From: Tetrapyrgos nigripes
Taxonomy: Eukaryota; Basidiomycota; Agaricomycetes; Agaricales; Campanellaceae
NCBI GenBank assembly: GCA_013368315.1
Contig: JAACJM010000177.1
Span: forward strand, 62,001-126,000
Length of the DNA stretch: 64,000 nucleotides
Reading direction: 5' to 3'
The notes beneath the pieces were generated by a model. That model searched no databases, was not told the DNA's origin, and saw only the letters and a list, made by a program, of their open reading frames with translations. Below are positions 45,201 to 57,299 of this stretch, one piece after another (the first letter of the stretch is position 1; each line of letters begins with the position of its first letter). The position numbers were made by a program, and so were the translations under genes.

Positions 45201-46859
45201 TAACAGTCCAATGCTAGTGCTCTCTCAGCTCTAGGTCTCCGAGACGGCGAGATGGAAATGTATTGCACCGTCTTAAACCAAAGAGTATGTCAGACCTGCC
45301 AGTGTTCTTCCCCATCGCTCATCACTCAGATCTCCTAGATCTCCGAAACCAGTTGGCGAGGATAGCAATCTAGCAGTCTAGAGTAAGTATTGCTGTCTTC
45401 TGTCTTGTACGCATCCGGCCTCAGGTCTTCACCGGTTACGAGGAATTTGTTTCCTTGCGGCCACTCATCCGCTTACTCAGCCACTATCAACTCCGAGTAA
45501 ACGAGCACTAAGTATAAAGTTGGCAGAGCCACAGACAGACAAAGGGCACTGAATGATATGACAGTGACATCGGAGAAAATCCCATGACGTCATTCATCGT
45601 GGGCCGAGCATGGCCGAGGCTGTGCAGGCTTTTTTGGCACTACGCATGGAAGAATCGGAGAAATACTGAGCGAGCGATCCCAGGAATGAACACGAACTGA
45701 GAGACACGGGTGATATGCGTTGGGGACCGGTAAGAGTAAGACTTTAGCCGGAGTCGGAGTTGGAGTTGGATTTGGAGACACAGTACGTGGTCAAGGCTAG
45801 AGTCTGAGTAAAGGACAGCTTACAAGTGGGGCTGACCTTTGGAGCACTAGACAGACAGACGGATGGATTGACGGAAATTGGGAGTCGGTCTTAGTCCTTG
45901 AGTTGTACAGAGGATCTAGAGGAGTCAGTGGAAAAATTGACGCGAAGACACGCGGGGAGGGAAAGAAATAACCAGGTGGGACGAGCTGGATGAAGAAACT
46001 TGTATCTTACGAAAGAATGAAGGAAGAATAAAGTACAAGATTAAGTTTGAGGAGCTCACGAAGGTCTTGACTCCGAGACATTGTCCTCATGCTCACAGAT
46101 GCACACAAGTAGCCCGTACGACCACGCGCACTGTTGGCTCAGGCCAAACCACAAACTGCCCAATGACTCAGACACAACTATTGCTCGCGTCTTTTCATCT
46201 CCGGTTCTCCGTCCTGTCTGCGAAGCTGCCATAGACGGCTAAAGGAGAAGTTAGTCGTAATATTACTACTCGGTACGTGAATTCGCTTTGCTCACCAATA
46301 CCGGGATGTAAAAACGTTTGCACGCGAGGTAGGTCGAGGTAGAGAGTGACGTATATGGGAGTACAGGAAAGAGCACATTCACGGGTTCCTTCATCTTGCA
46401 TCGGTGGACGCGTTCTCCGGTCACGAGGCTGTGCAGGAGGCGGTACTGGCCTGAGGATTGTCATTCAACGGGGTTTAGACGGTATGACGTCTAAAATTAC
46501 ATCTGCTGGGTCCAGAAAGTCCTCACTGGCATGCGTCTTTGGTGGCACCGATAGGTACTGCAAACAACTTAACTGGAAGCAATGTCGGTCAAGATCAGAC
46601 ATATGTAGCGGGATAGTATCAGACTAAATTTTTAGCACAAGGCTATCTGAGATTCACTGAGAGATATCAAAGAGCACAGAACAAAAACATAAAATAAGAG
46701 GCCTTGGTAGGATACTGTGAATGAAGCAGCTTGAAGGAGGACACGGAGGAAGGGAAGCGGAAGTGATTAGTCATCCAAAAATAGACCGTGGTCTAGATTG
46801 GCCGATTTCATCCGAAAAACTCCTACTCGTCGTCTCTCACCCGCTACTCATCGACCACC
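42225..46859. other. About 4.6 kb with no convincing gene
   Basis: Contains the bZIP upstream region (with an 83-codon overlapping upstream ORF starting at 42328 minus), scattered short ORFs such as 43515-43703 plus, 44112-44297 minus and 46346-46627 plus, and a TATAAAAG near 44473. None assembles into a recognisable protein. It may hold diverged or decayed genes or non-coding transcripts. Confidence 0.5.
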
Positions 46860-47341
46860 ATGATGCGCCCAGCTATCACCAACATCCTGCGCGCTGCTGC
46901 TCGTCCTTCTCTTGCCGTGACTGCGTCGCGTGTCGCTCCCGCTCTCACTCGTCAGGCTCATGCACATGCGGAAGAGACCTTTGAACAATTCACCGACCGC
47001 TACGTCGCCTTCTTCCAACAGGCTGAAGACCTTTTCGAGGTCCAGAGAGGCCTCAACAACTGTTTCGCACATGACTTAGTCCCTGCTCCTCAGGTTATCG
47101 AGGCTGCTGTCCGTGCTGCACGACGGGTCGACGACTACTCTACTGCTGTCAGGATTTTCGAGGGTTTGAAGGAGAAGGTAGAGAGCAAGGCTCAGTACCA
47201 GGCTTATTTGGATGAGCTTGCTGGCTTGAGGCAGGAACTCGGTGTGTTTCACTCGTTTGCTTTTTTTTTCGTGAGGTCTTACGTTGGTGTCGTGTTTTAG
47301 GTATCGCTGTCAGGGAGGAGTTATATCCTTCAACTTCTTAA
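46860..47341 (+). CDS. COX6: Cytochrome c oxidase subunit Va / Cox6
   Basis: Two exons joined across a 61-nt intron (about 47240-47300). The N-terminus MMRPAITNILRAAARPSLAV is a mitochondrial presequence. The mature part reads ETFEQFTDRYVAFFQQAEDL, FEVQRGLNNCFAHDLVPAP and VIEAAVRAARRVDDYSTAVR, which is the CoxVa/Cox6 fingerprint; exon 2 gives IAVREELYPSTS and the stop 47339-47341. It is a nuclear-encoded subunit of respiratory complex IV on the matrix side. An AATAAA polyadenylation-type signal lies near 47448. Complete. Confidence 0.96.
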
Positions 47342-49840
47342 AAAAAGTTACTTTTAATACTGTGCGTCTCTCCCTATGCTGTTCTGACGCGTTTTAACTG
47401 ACACCTCACACAGTTAGAAGCGCAGCTGTTTTTCTACCACTCTTTCTAATAAAAACATTTGTGTTGCTCTTGTTGGATTGCTACCTCGTTGCGACCTCAA
47501 ACAATGTAAATTATAGCTACCATCACCTCTATTAGAGCTGCTTTCCCTCAAGACTTGTTGCCTACACTTCAGCATCCATTGCTCAACTTCAGTCAACCGC
47601 CAACCGCCAACATTTCTCAACCATAGTGCTGAAACCTTCCAACTCTTCAATGACGCGCATATATGGAGTCCTCAGGCTTCCTTCATGTCATTTTCGACGC
47701 TGGACATCTTCCGCTGGCGCTATGGTGTCTGTCGCTACGCTCGTCGTTGAAAAATTCCAGATGTCTACGCCAAACATGTACAAACTGAGCTGCTGTCAAC
47801 GACCTAGACCAAATTTCTCTAGCTCTAGAACACTCAAAACGGCCTTTCATTTTGATTTGGGGATGAGGTCTGTGAAGAGGAGATGTCTTGTGCAGTCTGG
47901 GCGGCTGGCGAGCACTCATTCTAGATTTTCTTTCTTGTTTGTTCCGCAACGTAGTTGCTGACCCTACATCTCCAGCAGAGGAGATGTCATCGCCTTCATC
48001 CACTACATGCGCTGAGCCTTTCTATCTACGGCCGGAGCCTATTACCTGGCCACGGTTACGGGGTCGATGTCTCGAGGTCTCGAGGGGTCTTTTCTGATAG
48101 GCGGCAGCTACACGGCACCATGTACACGGGAAGGAAAGAGCGTCCACTTCTAGCCCATATATGAATGTTCTTCGTGGATCCCTTGGGCGTCGGCTGTTGA
48201 CCTCTATACCTCTTGCAGGAAGTATTAGTCCACCTACGTCTCTTACCGCCTATGCGTATGTCTACAACCCGGCTTCTGGCTTAGCAGAAGCCTTTATACC
48301 CCTACCTCAATCCGTCGAGATACTCTAGGACTGGGACGCTGGACGTAGGCATGAGCAATGAGAAAGCCTGATACATCACCGTCAAGCTAAAGTCAAGGCA
48401 TCCCGATGTACCAGAGTACATCTGTGTTGGATTGCATAGGGCGGTCTGGTCATTCTATTGCAGATTGTGAGTCTCGTTGTCTACTCATGGTGACCCAAAC
48501 TCACCTTGTTGCTTTGTAGATCCTCAAGCTACCAGGAGCCCAATGCTAAACCTACACTGCACGCTATGCTGTAGTCGTTGCCTACAATATCCATTTTCTT
48601 CTATGCTACATACGGCTTCAGTGGGCAGAGGCCGTCACTATCTTACTCACCGTCCGATATCAAGGCTCCGTCCACTACATGTCAAGGCAAGGGACAGTAG
48701 CGAGGCCTTTGTCGTTCTTGCTGCTTTCGGCCTTTCGTCCTGGCATGGGAAGGGGCGTAAATGTGGAGGTAGACTTCGACGTCGAACGAGGAGTTGGTAT
48801 AGGATTGGGATATATGGGTATAAGATATATATCCAGAATATGCACAGGATGGAAGACACTTTCATCTAGATTGGGAAGTCTGAAGATGGCAGCGTCGCTT
48901 CGGGAAGCTTTTGTCACCTCGGTGTCTCAAGGCTATCGGGGGTGGGTACTGTAGGAGATTTTGTGTTGTCAATGTCGTCTGCCGACGACCTCCATGAGGC
49001 CTCTAGACCTTTTGTCTTGTCCCCACCTCTACTGCTTATCTTCTAGCTACACCTTTGCAAGCCTCGGTCCCGCCTTGCCCGAGTGCGCCGCATACTCTTA
49101 TCGTTGTCCAGTAACGTTGTGAACGGAGGTGTATACGCGAATTACGTTCTCGCCGCCGTTACTGCTCAGTACTCTACTGGGACGATTGGCAATATTAATG
49201 ACACCCTCTTGTCTTTCGGGCCCTATTGGCCTTGTCATCTCTTCTCCTGACTTGTCCGGAGCTGAGTCTTTTTTCAATCATTCTTTGAAGCCCATCCCTA
49301 GATCGAGTGTCGGTGCTACCCTTCAAATTCCGTTTCCTTTAGTTTTCTTCTGGGGTGTTGGCGACTACAGCCTATCGGTGAGTCTTAGACCTGGTCTCGG
49401 CCCTTCTGGCATTCGTTCATGCGCAGCTCATGATCATTTCATTTCCAACCAGGTAGATAAGCACCTAGTAATCATGCTGGGACTCTGGAGATCTGGCCCC
49501 CGAACCCTTCAAGCTGATAAGTTGAGGAATAGTAATATTTCTACTATGTAGTAGGCATGGTCATGTCGCAGGTACAGGCTCCAGTGACATGAGCCTCTTG
49601 GCACGAATTTCCCAACGATCCTGAACCATATATAACGAATTGGCATTCATGTTATTCCCCCGAAAAGACAGACACGAGTCTCTTCATTCACTTTCTGTCC
49701 GAGTCATTCTACAAATAAGAATTTGGATGCAGGGCGCGAGGAAGAATATTGTAGTTAGTTTAATAAATGAGAAGGAGAATTACAGAATACAAGAATGATT
49801 AAAGACACAAAGAGAAATCTAATGGACGGTAGTCAATAAG
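47342..49840. other. About 2.5 kb downstream of COX6 without a recognised gene
   Basis: Open frames up to 140 codons exist (49129-49551 plus) but none has conserved motifs or exon-like splice boundaries. Confidence 0.5.
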
Positions 49841-51060
49841 CTAGGATAGCTCTCACTTCACGAGATGGGGGTGAATGCAGACTCGAGGTCAAGATATCCT
49901 TCCCGTCGCTCTATAATGTGATACGGAAGGCTATCCTGAGCAAACCAGAACAAAGGGAGAGAGGTCAGCATTAACGATGAAAAGGAGTCGGAAACCCTGG
50001 TCGCCAGAACAGGCTAGGCAATTGGCAAAGAATTCAAGACAACTCACGTAGAAGCATTCTTCATTCGCCATACTTATATCCTTTCATCCAGAAGACTCGC
50101 AATTCTGGGCTCACGCATGTGGAAATTGATTTCATAGCTCGGCGGCGACAACTGAGCTCTTCTCAGGGTTTCCGACTAGCCCTTCGGGCTTGGACGCATT
50201 CTCAAGCTTGACAGACTTCCATGTCTTATATGACCTACATAAGAAAGAGAGATAGCGTCAGAAAAATTATGACAAAGAGTGCACAGAAGGAGAAGGCAAA
50301 GGCGAAGGGATGTTATACGGCAAGGCAAGCAAGGATGGGGAAAATTTGAGGAGAGAAATGGAATACTAACCACTATAATCTATCGCTGAAGACCGAATCC
50401 GAATCCGAATCCGAATCCCAACTATCCCCTTCACGACATGTATGTGCTCGTCTCCTCTCATTTACCCTGGCTGGATTCCCAGCGCACCTTTTTTATCGCC
50501 CTATCCTAGAACAACAACCCTTCTGTCTGAGAATTGTGCCAACTGTGGGTATATCTTGACTGCCCCTAGGAACACAGGAATGACGACGGTTTAGCGTGAA
50601 AGGCAAGACGGCCCCATACATGATGACTGAAAGGAACTTAGCCTCCTACAGCAAACGATACCAAGAAGAAAAGAAAAGAAAAGAAAGACAAATGAAAACG
50701 TAAGAAAGGAAAGTCGAAAAGGCAAGGTAACAAGAGCCAGATAGTAGAAAGAAAGCAGGAAAAAAAGATAGAAAGAAACAACTCACCGGTCTATCTTTCA
50801 GCTATAACATCTTTCATAACCTCCAACACTAGCCGACAATACGTCTCTGGAGTTCTTGGCGAGGTGTTCGGTAGATAGAATGCAGGCGTGACGGGTCTAT
50901 ATTTGCTTTTGACACTTGAGGGCGATCCATGCCTCACCTAGAAGAGAAGACGCATCAGCAGGGTCATAAAGACAAGTAAGCACGGAGGGCTAAGGGGAGT
51001 GTGACTGTGAAGAGGGTCTAAGTGAGGTAGACGACCCCATAGTGATAGGATGATGTGTAG
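49841..51060 (-). other. Orphan exon-like segments, possible unrecognised spliced gene or long non-coding RNA
   Basis: Three minus-strand segments have splice-like borders and clean open frames. 50940-50791 follows a CTTCTAG acceptor and reads HGSPSSVKSKYRPVTPAFYL then RLVLEVMKDVIAER before a stop. 50236-50142 follows TTATGTAG and reads SYKTWKSVKLENASKPEG to VVAAEL and a stop. An ATG at 50072 gives MANEECFY, then a GTGAGT donor, and DSLPYHIIERREGYLDLESA in the next exon to a stop near 49859. They each carry their own stop, so I could not join them into one protein. They may be alternative exons, small ORFs or coincidence. Confidence 0.3.
50395..50418. repeat. GAATCC hexamer repeat, 4 copies
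   Basis: Four perfect tandem copies of GAATCC. Confidence 0.9.
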
Positions 51061-52027
51061 CAACGTCCAGAAGGAGCAGCAAAGAAAAAGAAGAAAGCTG
51101 AAAAAAGAAGACTCACCACAAAAGATAGATCAAGCTGTTCTGTGTCCGCTCCTTTGCGCTGGTCTACCCTGCTTTATCGTGGCCTTGTTGAGCATGGTCC
51201 GTTCTGAGTATCTTCGAAAAATTCGACTAGACGTTTCCAAATCGCCAGAAATAGCTCAACCAGAGAGAGCCTTTACATATCTTGAGTCATTCGCGACAGG
51301 AAGCGGGAAAACTGTTGGACAATGTTGATGTTGAGGACCTTGGGACGAATCCAGAGAAGTTTACATTGGCATGGCCAAAGAGAGCCAACGAAGACATGAC
51401 GTTTTTGAAATAAAGCATTATTGCTCGGTTGAAACAGTTTGGGAACGTAAACACGACACGTGTGTTGGAGGAGAGATTTGGGAGAGACGTGCGTCGACGA
51501 GGCGGCGATTGTAGTACCGCTCCCGGTTGTCGGTAAAAGCAAACAACCGGGACACTTGCGCGGGAACTGAAATGTACATAAGCAGCATTCCGAAAAATCT
51601 CCCAAACCACTCCTGAACCACTCCCGAACCACCATTTGGACAGCTGCAGACACACCGGAAGCGAGGTCAAAGGAAGTGTACATACCAAGTGACTTCCCTT
51701 GGGACTGAATTGACAATTGAATTGAAAAGCTGACTTCTTCTAAGGAAGTCAACCTATCCACTTCCTTTGGTGACAGAACTTGTGGAAAAGTATGGCGAGG
51801 TCGGAGGTCGCGAACCAATCGAGTCTGATAAACCTATTTGATGATATTTTGTTCCTTGTTCAGTTGACATCAGTTACATCATTTCTTTTGTATGGGAGCA
51901 AACATTTGGCAAACATTAACAGAGTTCGTGACCTCCAGAATCTGAATATGCAAAGGGCTAGGGCCTTAAAGGGCCTCGCAGCCCCCATCAATGGCACTAG
52001 TCTTTCTTCTTTTTCCCTCTCTTCACT
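51061..52027. other. Intergenic upstream of the dehydrogenase
   Basis: A 181-codon minus ORF spans 51273-51818 but has no recognisable motif. Nothing else supported. Confidence 0.45.
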
Positions 52028-53337
52028 CATGTCTTCACAACAGCAACTTGTCTGGGTCATCACTGGTACATCGTGCGTGTCTACTTTGACCCTGCTCTCT
52101 AAATAACTACTAAACACCCGCCTACGCATGTATGTAGATCCGGCCTCGGACATGACCTAACCCTAGCTGCATTAGCCAGGGGAGACAAAGTCATCGCGAC
52201 TGCTCGCGCAAGATCGATTGGGACGCTGGATGACCTCAACGCTAAAGGGGCTGATACGTTGGAGTTGGATGTTACTGCACCGTTGGATACACTGAAAGAG
52301 GTTGCTAAAAAAGCGGTAGAAATTCATGGGAGGGTCGATGTGGTTGTTAATAGTGCTGGTAAAGTTTACTTATTTTGGTTTGAGATCAGGTATGTGGTGT
52401 TGACTGTGACTGACTAACGATTGGCATATACTAGGATATATCCTAGCCGGTGCCCTCGAGGAGAATACGTACGTCCTATCGTCATGTTCATAGCACGGTT
52501 TTCATGATAAATTATACAAATGCAAACTCAGTCCGGAAGAGACATACGATTTATTCAAGTAGGCGTCGCCTTCCTTCGTTTGGCGCGATTATCCATTTCA
52601 TCTCGATACCGACTCGTCGTTATCGTAACGTCTACTACAGTACCAACGTCTTCGGTGCCCTCAACGTTACTCGGGCTTTTCTACCTTACATGCGTCAACG
52701 CAAGACTGGTACCATCGTCTGGATGGGTTCCCTAACTGGCTGGATGTGCGTATTGCGTACTTAAATGCTTGAACTAATTATCGGACTATTAACCTATAAC
52801 CTATTGAACACAGATCAGGCCCTGCCGCAGGCCTCTACTGTACCACCAAATACGCTCTTCGTGGTATCTCAGGAACCCTTCACGAAGAGATTTCCCCTCT
52901 CGGCCTTCGCAGTACTGTATCGACTTTGGGGCCTTTAGGACCAACTTTTTGAGTCCTGGTCATAGAGTGCCTTATGATAATAGGATAGAAGATTATAGGG
53001 AGACAGGGACGAAGCTTGAGGAGGCTTTCGGAGGTGAGTACTAGTCCTAACCTAGATTTTGAAATCTGAACTTGAATAATTATCGTCTCGACATCGTAAC
53101 GTTTCGGCGGGACCTCGGTTCTCTATAGTTTACGACCACAACCAACCAGGCGATCCTGCCAAAGGTGTGCAAATTATGATTGACGTCGTCAAAGGGGAGG
53201 GCATAGCGAAGGACAAGCCATTCCCAAAGAGTTTGCAATTGGGAACGGATTGCTATGGGGTGGTGAAGAATGCGGCGGAGGAAACGTTGAAGAATTTGGA
53301 GGCTTGGAAAGATGTGACTTGTTCCACGGAGATTTGA
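52028..53337 (+). CDS. Short-chain dehydrogenase/reductase (classical SDR), with apparent frameshift
   Basis: The start at 52028 gives MSSQQQLVWVITGTS, joined to SGLGHDLTLAALARGDKVIA: the Rossmann TGxxxGxG motif. Then LDVTAP, VDVVVNSAG (NNAG-type), YILAGALEENT, PEETYDLFN, TNVFGALNVTRAFLPYMRQR, IVWMGSLTGW (active Ser) and SGPAAGLYCTTKYALRGISG (active YxxxK). Short introns of 50-85 nt separate these. After GLRSTV the frame breaks by one base at about 52917-52919; the next frame continues IDFGAFRTNFLSPGHRVPY, and the last exon ends KDVTCSTEI at 53335-53337. NAD(P)-dependent oxidoreductase, substrate unknown; probably cytosolic. Either an error in the sequence or a recently broken gene. Confidence 0.88.
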
Positions 53338-53668
53338 GTGTCGAGTGATGTGTATATGTACGCACAAGTTCAATATGTTTATACGTAGTTTGTAGGTGGA
53401 GGTGAAAATGTCAGGACGGGGTTCACATTTTCATGACTGTAAGACTACGTATCTTCACCGTAGATTAGCTGGAGCTTTGGGCTGCAGACTGGGAGTCTTA
53501 GTCCGCGACTCAACATCCGGCGGCACAGTCAGATTCCTTGCATGCGCAAATGCATCTAACCTGCAATTGCTGTTGGAAGAATTCGAAGGCTAAGGCACCT
53601 GGTACATAATGACGGGCTTGCCTGAGCCTTTGTTCAGATTTCAACGTTATCATAATCCCGTGCCCCTC
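53338..53668. other. Tail-to-tail spacer between SDR and membrane protein genes
   Basis: Convergent 3' ends; no gene, RNA or repeat recognised. Confidence 0.5.
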
Positions 53669-55215
53669 TCACCTTCTCCCCCCCTCCAATTCCATTCCCA
53701 AATCCGATCCCAAACCCAAGCCAACTCTGACATTAATCATCGTACACGCAATCCCACTAATCTCTGGTGCAATGTCCCACAAGGGAATGTACAGCGGGCG
53801 TAATTGGGCTATAGGGTAGATGATTATGACGAGGATTGCCCAGATTCTGTTCATATATGACATGTTGTTCAGCATCAGCATGTATAAGTGAGGAAGGAAG
53901 TAAAGTTGAATTAGAAATCAGAGAGACCTTGACTGGAGGAAGATAGAAACTTGAACATTCGAACTTACAGATATAAGGCTGCACTTTCCACAAAGATAAT
54001 CAGGATTTTCTGTAGTGTCAATGTAAGTATTTAGTAAGTAACATTCAAAAATAAGGATCATGAATCATAAACCTGAAGAAGCAAAAACAACTCCAGGTAA
54101 GGAAGTATGTTACTCACTATTGCAGTACTATCTCCCTGAATTACATCAACTGGTTTTCTCCTGTGAATTTGGATTATTTTCCATACAATGCATGCTGAAA
54201 TTGAAATGCCAAGGGGGCAAGGCAAGACCGTTCAGCACTCATACATGATACATAACCTATAGCTTGACATACCAGTGCAATAGGCATTTGTGCTTCAGGA
54301 TCCGGATTGACAGCAACAAAAGAAAAAGACACAAAAAGAATAGAATCAAGTTTCAGCTTCAGCATCTAACTGGAAGCTCAAAAGCACTGAAAATCACCAG
54401 AACGTCAGAAGTGCTTTGGTGAAACCCAGGCTCTGGAGGAGCTGATGTTCGGTTGGATTAGCTAATGCGCTGGCGATGCCGGAGGCTACATATAATCAAG
54501 TATCAAGTTTGAGCTTTCGAAATGACCGATCGAAACATGAGGATGATACTAGATGCTGGTGCTTACCTAGAATCCCACATATTGTCATAATGGGAATAAT
54601 GATTGCTTGAAATTTGTGACCCCAAATTATCCAGAGGCGATAGGTCTGAAAGTGATTTGATATAAAGAATCAGAATTCATGAGTTCTAGGGTCCACCTTC
54701 CAGCAACCTTTCACACAGAGCCATAGGGGTACTGGTGTGTCTACGGCAAAGTACTCACAATAACACAATCCCCAGTCAACACTGAAGCTATTATAAAAAT
54801 GACATTTGGAACGTTGCGGAATTCATTGATTATAGATTCTTGACGTTCGATGTCATTATGACTCTGAACGGAAGCTGAATATGTGAAAGAAACTCTGATT
54901 ATCCAATGCTGCAAGAAAGAAGATCGGATCAACATTCGAAGGTGCAGACTCTGAAGATTTTTTGAAGAATACGGAAAAGGAAACTATAAGCTTACCCCAG
55001 TAATCAAGATAAAAAGCAAAATATTCCCAATGAGCAACGATCGCATTGATACTGTGAAAAATGCGTTTTTGCGTGAACGTGGAGAAGAGCTAGGACGTGG
55101 CTTTTTTTCGCAGCATAAAAACCATCGAAACGAGCCAAAGAACGAAAAAGCTGCCATAGAGAAAAGTTGCTAAGATAGTTGTTGTGAACATGGCGGATAC
55201 ATCTGAGATGGACAT
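53669..55215 (-). CDS. Multi-pass membrane protein of an Agaricomycete family (seven-TM-like), with apparent frameshift
   Basis: Exon 1 starts at 55215: MSISDVSAMFTTTILATFLY, then FFVLWLVSMVFML. The frame shifts at an A7 run (plus T 55102-55108); the continuing frame reads SSSPRSRKNAFFTVSMRSLL, IGNILLFILITG. Later exons contain HWIIRVSFTYSASVQS, NVIFIIASVLTGDCVIV, YRLWIIWGHKFQAIIIPIMT (the family's YRLWxIWG block), ASGIASALANPTEHQLLQS, KILIIFVESAALYL, and MNRIWAILVIIIYPIAQLRP with the stop at 53669. About seven membrane helices. I recall such YRxWVVWG proteins as a large uncharacterised family in mushroom fungi. Confidence 0.72.
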
Positions 55216-57299
55216 TATTAAAATTTCAAACTTGAAGGACGAACAACGGGGGTTGTGGTGGAGTAGAAGCGTGAGCGGGGCGGATTGATTCTTGAAGAGG
55301 GGCGCCGTTTAAAACGCCTTAGAGCAATACTTATAAGTAGACTCGGCACTGCCTTGTTTACAACGTTTAACAAAATAGATATTCATCTCCACCTAAAAAT
55401 AGACTAAGGTATGTCGACCTCGATGAACCTAGCTATGAACTTGAAGAAAGTACGAAAAGAATAGGAAGTAGCATTAATAAAGGCATCTCAAGAGGGCTTT
55501 TGTATGCCTCGGGCAAAGCTCGTCGAGAAAGCATACGTCAAAGTACTGTAGCAGATTGATGAAGCCTAAGTAGATGAAGGCGAGAAGATCATGAATTGGG
55601 CAGATTGAACGTCGCGTCGGAGATGAGGCTCAGGCCACTGGCAGAGGTTCATTGGAGTTTACGATCTGGCAATTTTTACCTTGAGATGCTGAAGCTTGCT
55701 GCGGCGAAGACATGATCCCTCTACGTAACCATGCGACAAGATTGACGTTAGACTGGTTGCGATTTGATGCAGGTGAGTTGATGCGCCACTATTCCTATCA
55801 CTGGACTCTCCCGCTAATCTAACTGGGTGCTGGTAACTGGCCCATACACGCGAAGAACTGATCACAATGGCTCTGTGGAGTTCAGTGCTTGAAATATAAC
55901 TCAGAGACGTCAAAAATGTACGTTCTGAAACACGAGAACATAACAGACACACCTTTCTCTGTGAACTGTTCGTTAAAAGGGACACAACGCTGCGCGAGAT
56001 TACTTACTCGGTTTCATTGTTCCTTTAACTCTGGCTCAGTCTTTTCGTCTTTTTTTTTTCATGCCAAGGCTGGTGCAATGCAACGCACAGATTAACGAAG
56101 GAAGGCCGTACAAGAAAGCTATAGACGTACCAAGTTATATGAGATTAAGTAACCTCGCTAGTGAAGATACCAATGTACAATTCTGACGTTTCGGGCTGTA
56201 CGTGGCAGTTCTGCAGACAGAATCTGTGAGTATTTACGAAAGAAAGGAACAGAGAACAGGACCAGCGCACATGACAGGTACTTTCAAAAGCCATATTCGC
56301 CCATGCAGGGTGGGGCATGTCGTTTGGACAACTGGGTAATCCTAGTAAACGTTATCAAACGCTTCTTTCCATACGATCGTAGCGGATTTATAGATTCATG
56401 CAAATGGAGTGCATACACAACATGAGACTAAAGCAGGGCAGGAAGCGACACGGCTGTCCATATGGTTTATTCAAGGAGAGTACACTGCATGAAGCTAAAA
56501 CAGGACAGGAAACAAAGGACGCATATAAACGCGTCGTAGATCCTTATTCGTCCTGACGATGTGTAGCTACTCATAAGACACACTTCAACGCCAACTAAGT
56601 TGTTATGCTAGGCTCTACATAGCCTGAAGTGCCATCGGGAGATGCTGGGCTCGTGATAGGCATGCCGAAGACGCGTTTTGCGTCAGAAAAAAGGCATCTA
56701 GACGCCTATTGGGACCTAGTGCTAAGTGTCGGGGTGCTAAGAGGAAAGGGAGGCTGACCCGAAATGGGCCAAAATACACTCAGAGCTAGATCGATGTGGA
56801 GGGTGGGTCGAGAAAAGGAACACATCCTGGACGAGTGACCGTTGGACGAGATGAGCAGAAGAGCGAGGCAGCAGATTCGTCAGCAGAGGCACAGCCACTA
56901 CACACGTTATGTCACGCGTGTCAAACACGTTTTGGCCACGTGCAGAATCCTCTATTCGCTGACATTGATAGGGTTGCAGGAAAAAACTCCCCCTCAACTT
57001 CTTCCCCGGTTTGGATCAGGGAGGTGGCAAGGAGGGGTGTTCTGAACAGTTCGGAACCGTTCCGAACTCTATGTGGTCTAAAAAAGTGACTTCTATGATG
57101 TGGCCAAAATTTTTCTTTCTGGGCGAGCCAAGGACTCGCCAACAGCATTTTCGTGTTTGTAGCACAACTTGTAGTCTAACAACGTAACTAAGATGATACT
57201 GCAATACAAGTTGACTATATCACAGTGAGGAATGAAGAGATATGTGTAAGAGAGAAATCGTTGTCAACACCTGCGGAGGGAGGGACAGCTGACAATGTG
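55216..57299. other. Intergenic, about 2.1 kb, with one palindrome
   Basis: No gene recognised. A perfect 19-base palindrome GTTCGGAACCGTTCCGAAC lies at 57049-57067. Confidence 0.5.

Noticed and set aside
42225..46859. Search for tRNA, rRNA or snRNA genes in the gene-poor block
   Set aside because: No GGTTCGAATCC-type box or rRNA-like stretch was seen.
49129..49551. 140-codon plus ORF downstream of COX6
   Set aside because: No family signature; neighbouring frames equally open.
51273..51818. 181-codon minus ORF upstream of the SDR
   Set aside because: No recognised motif, no splice context, and overlapping alternative frames of similar length.
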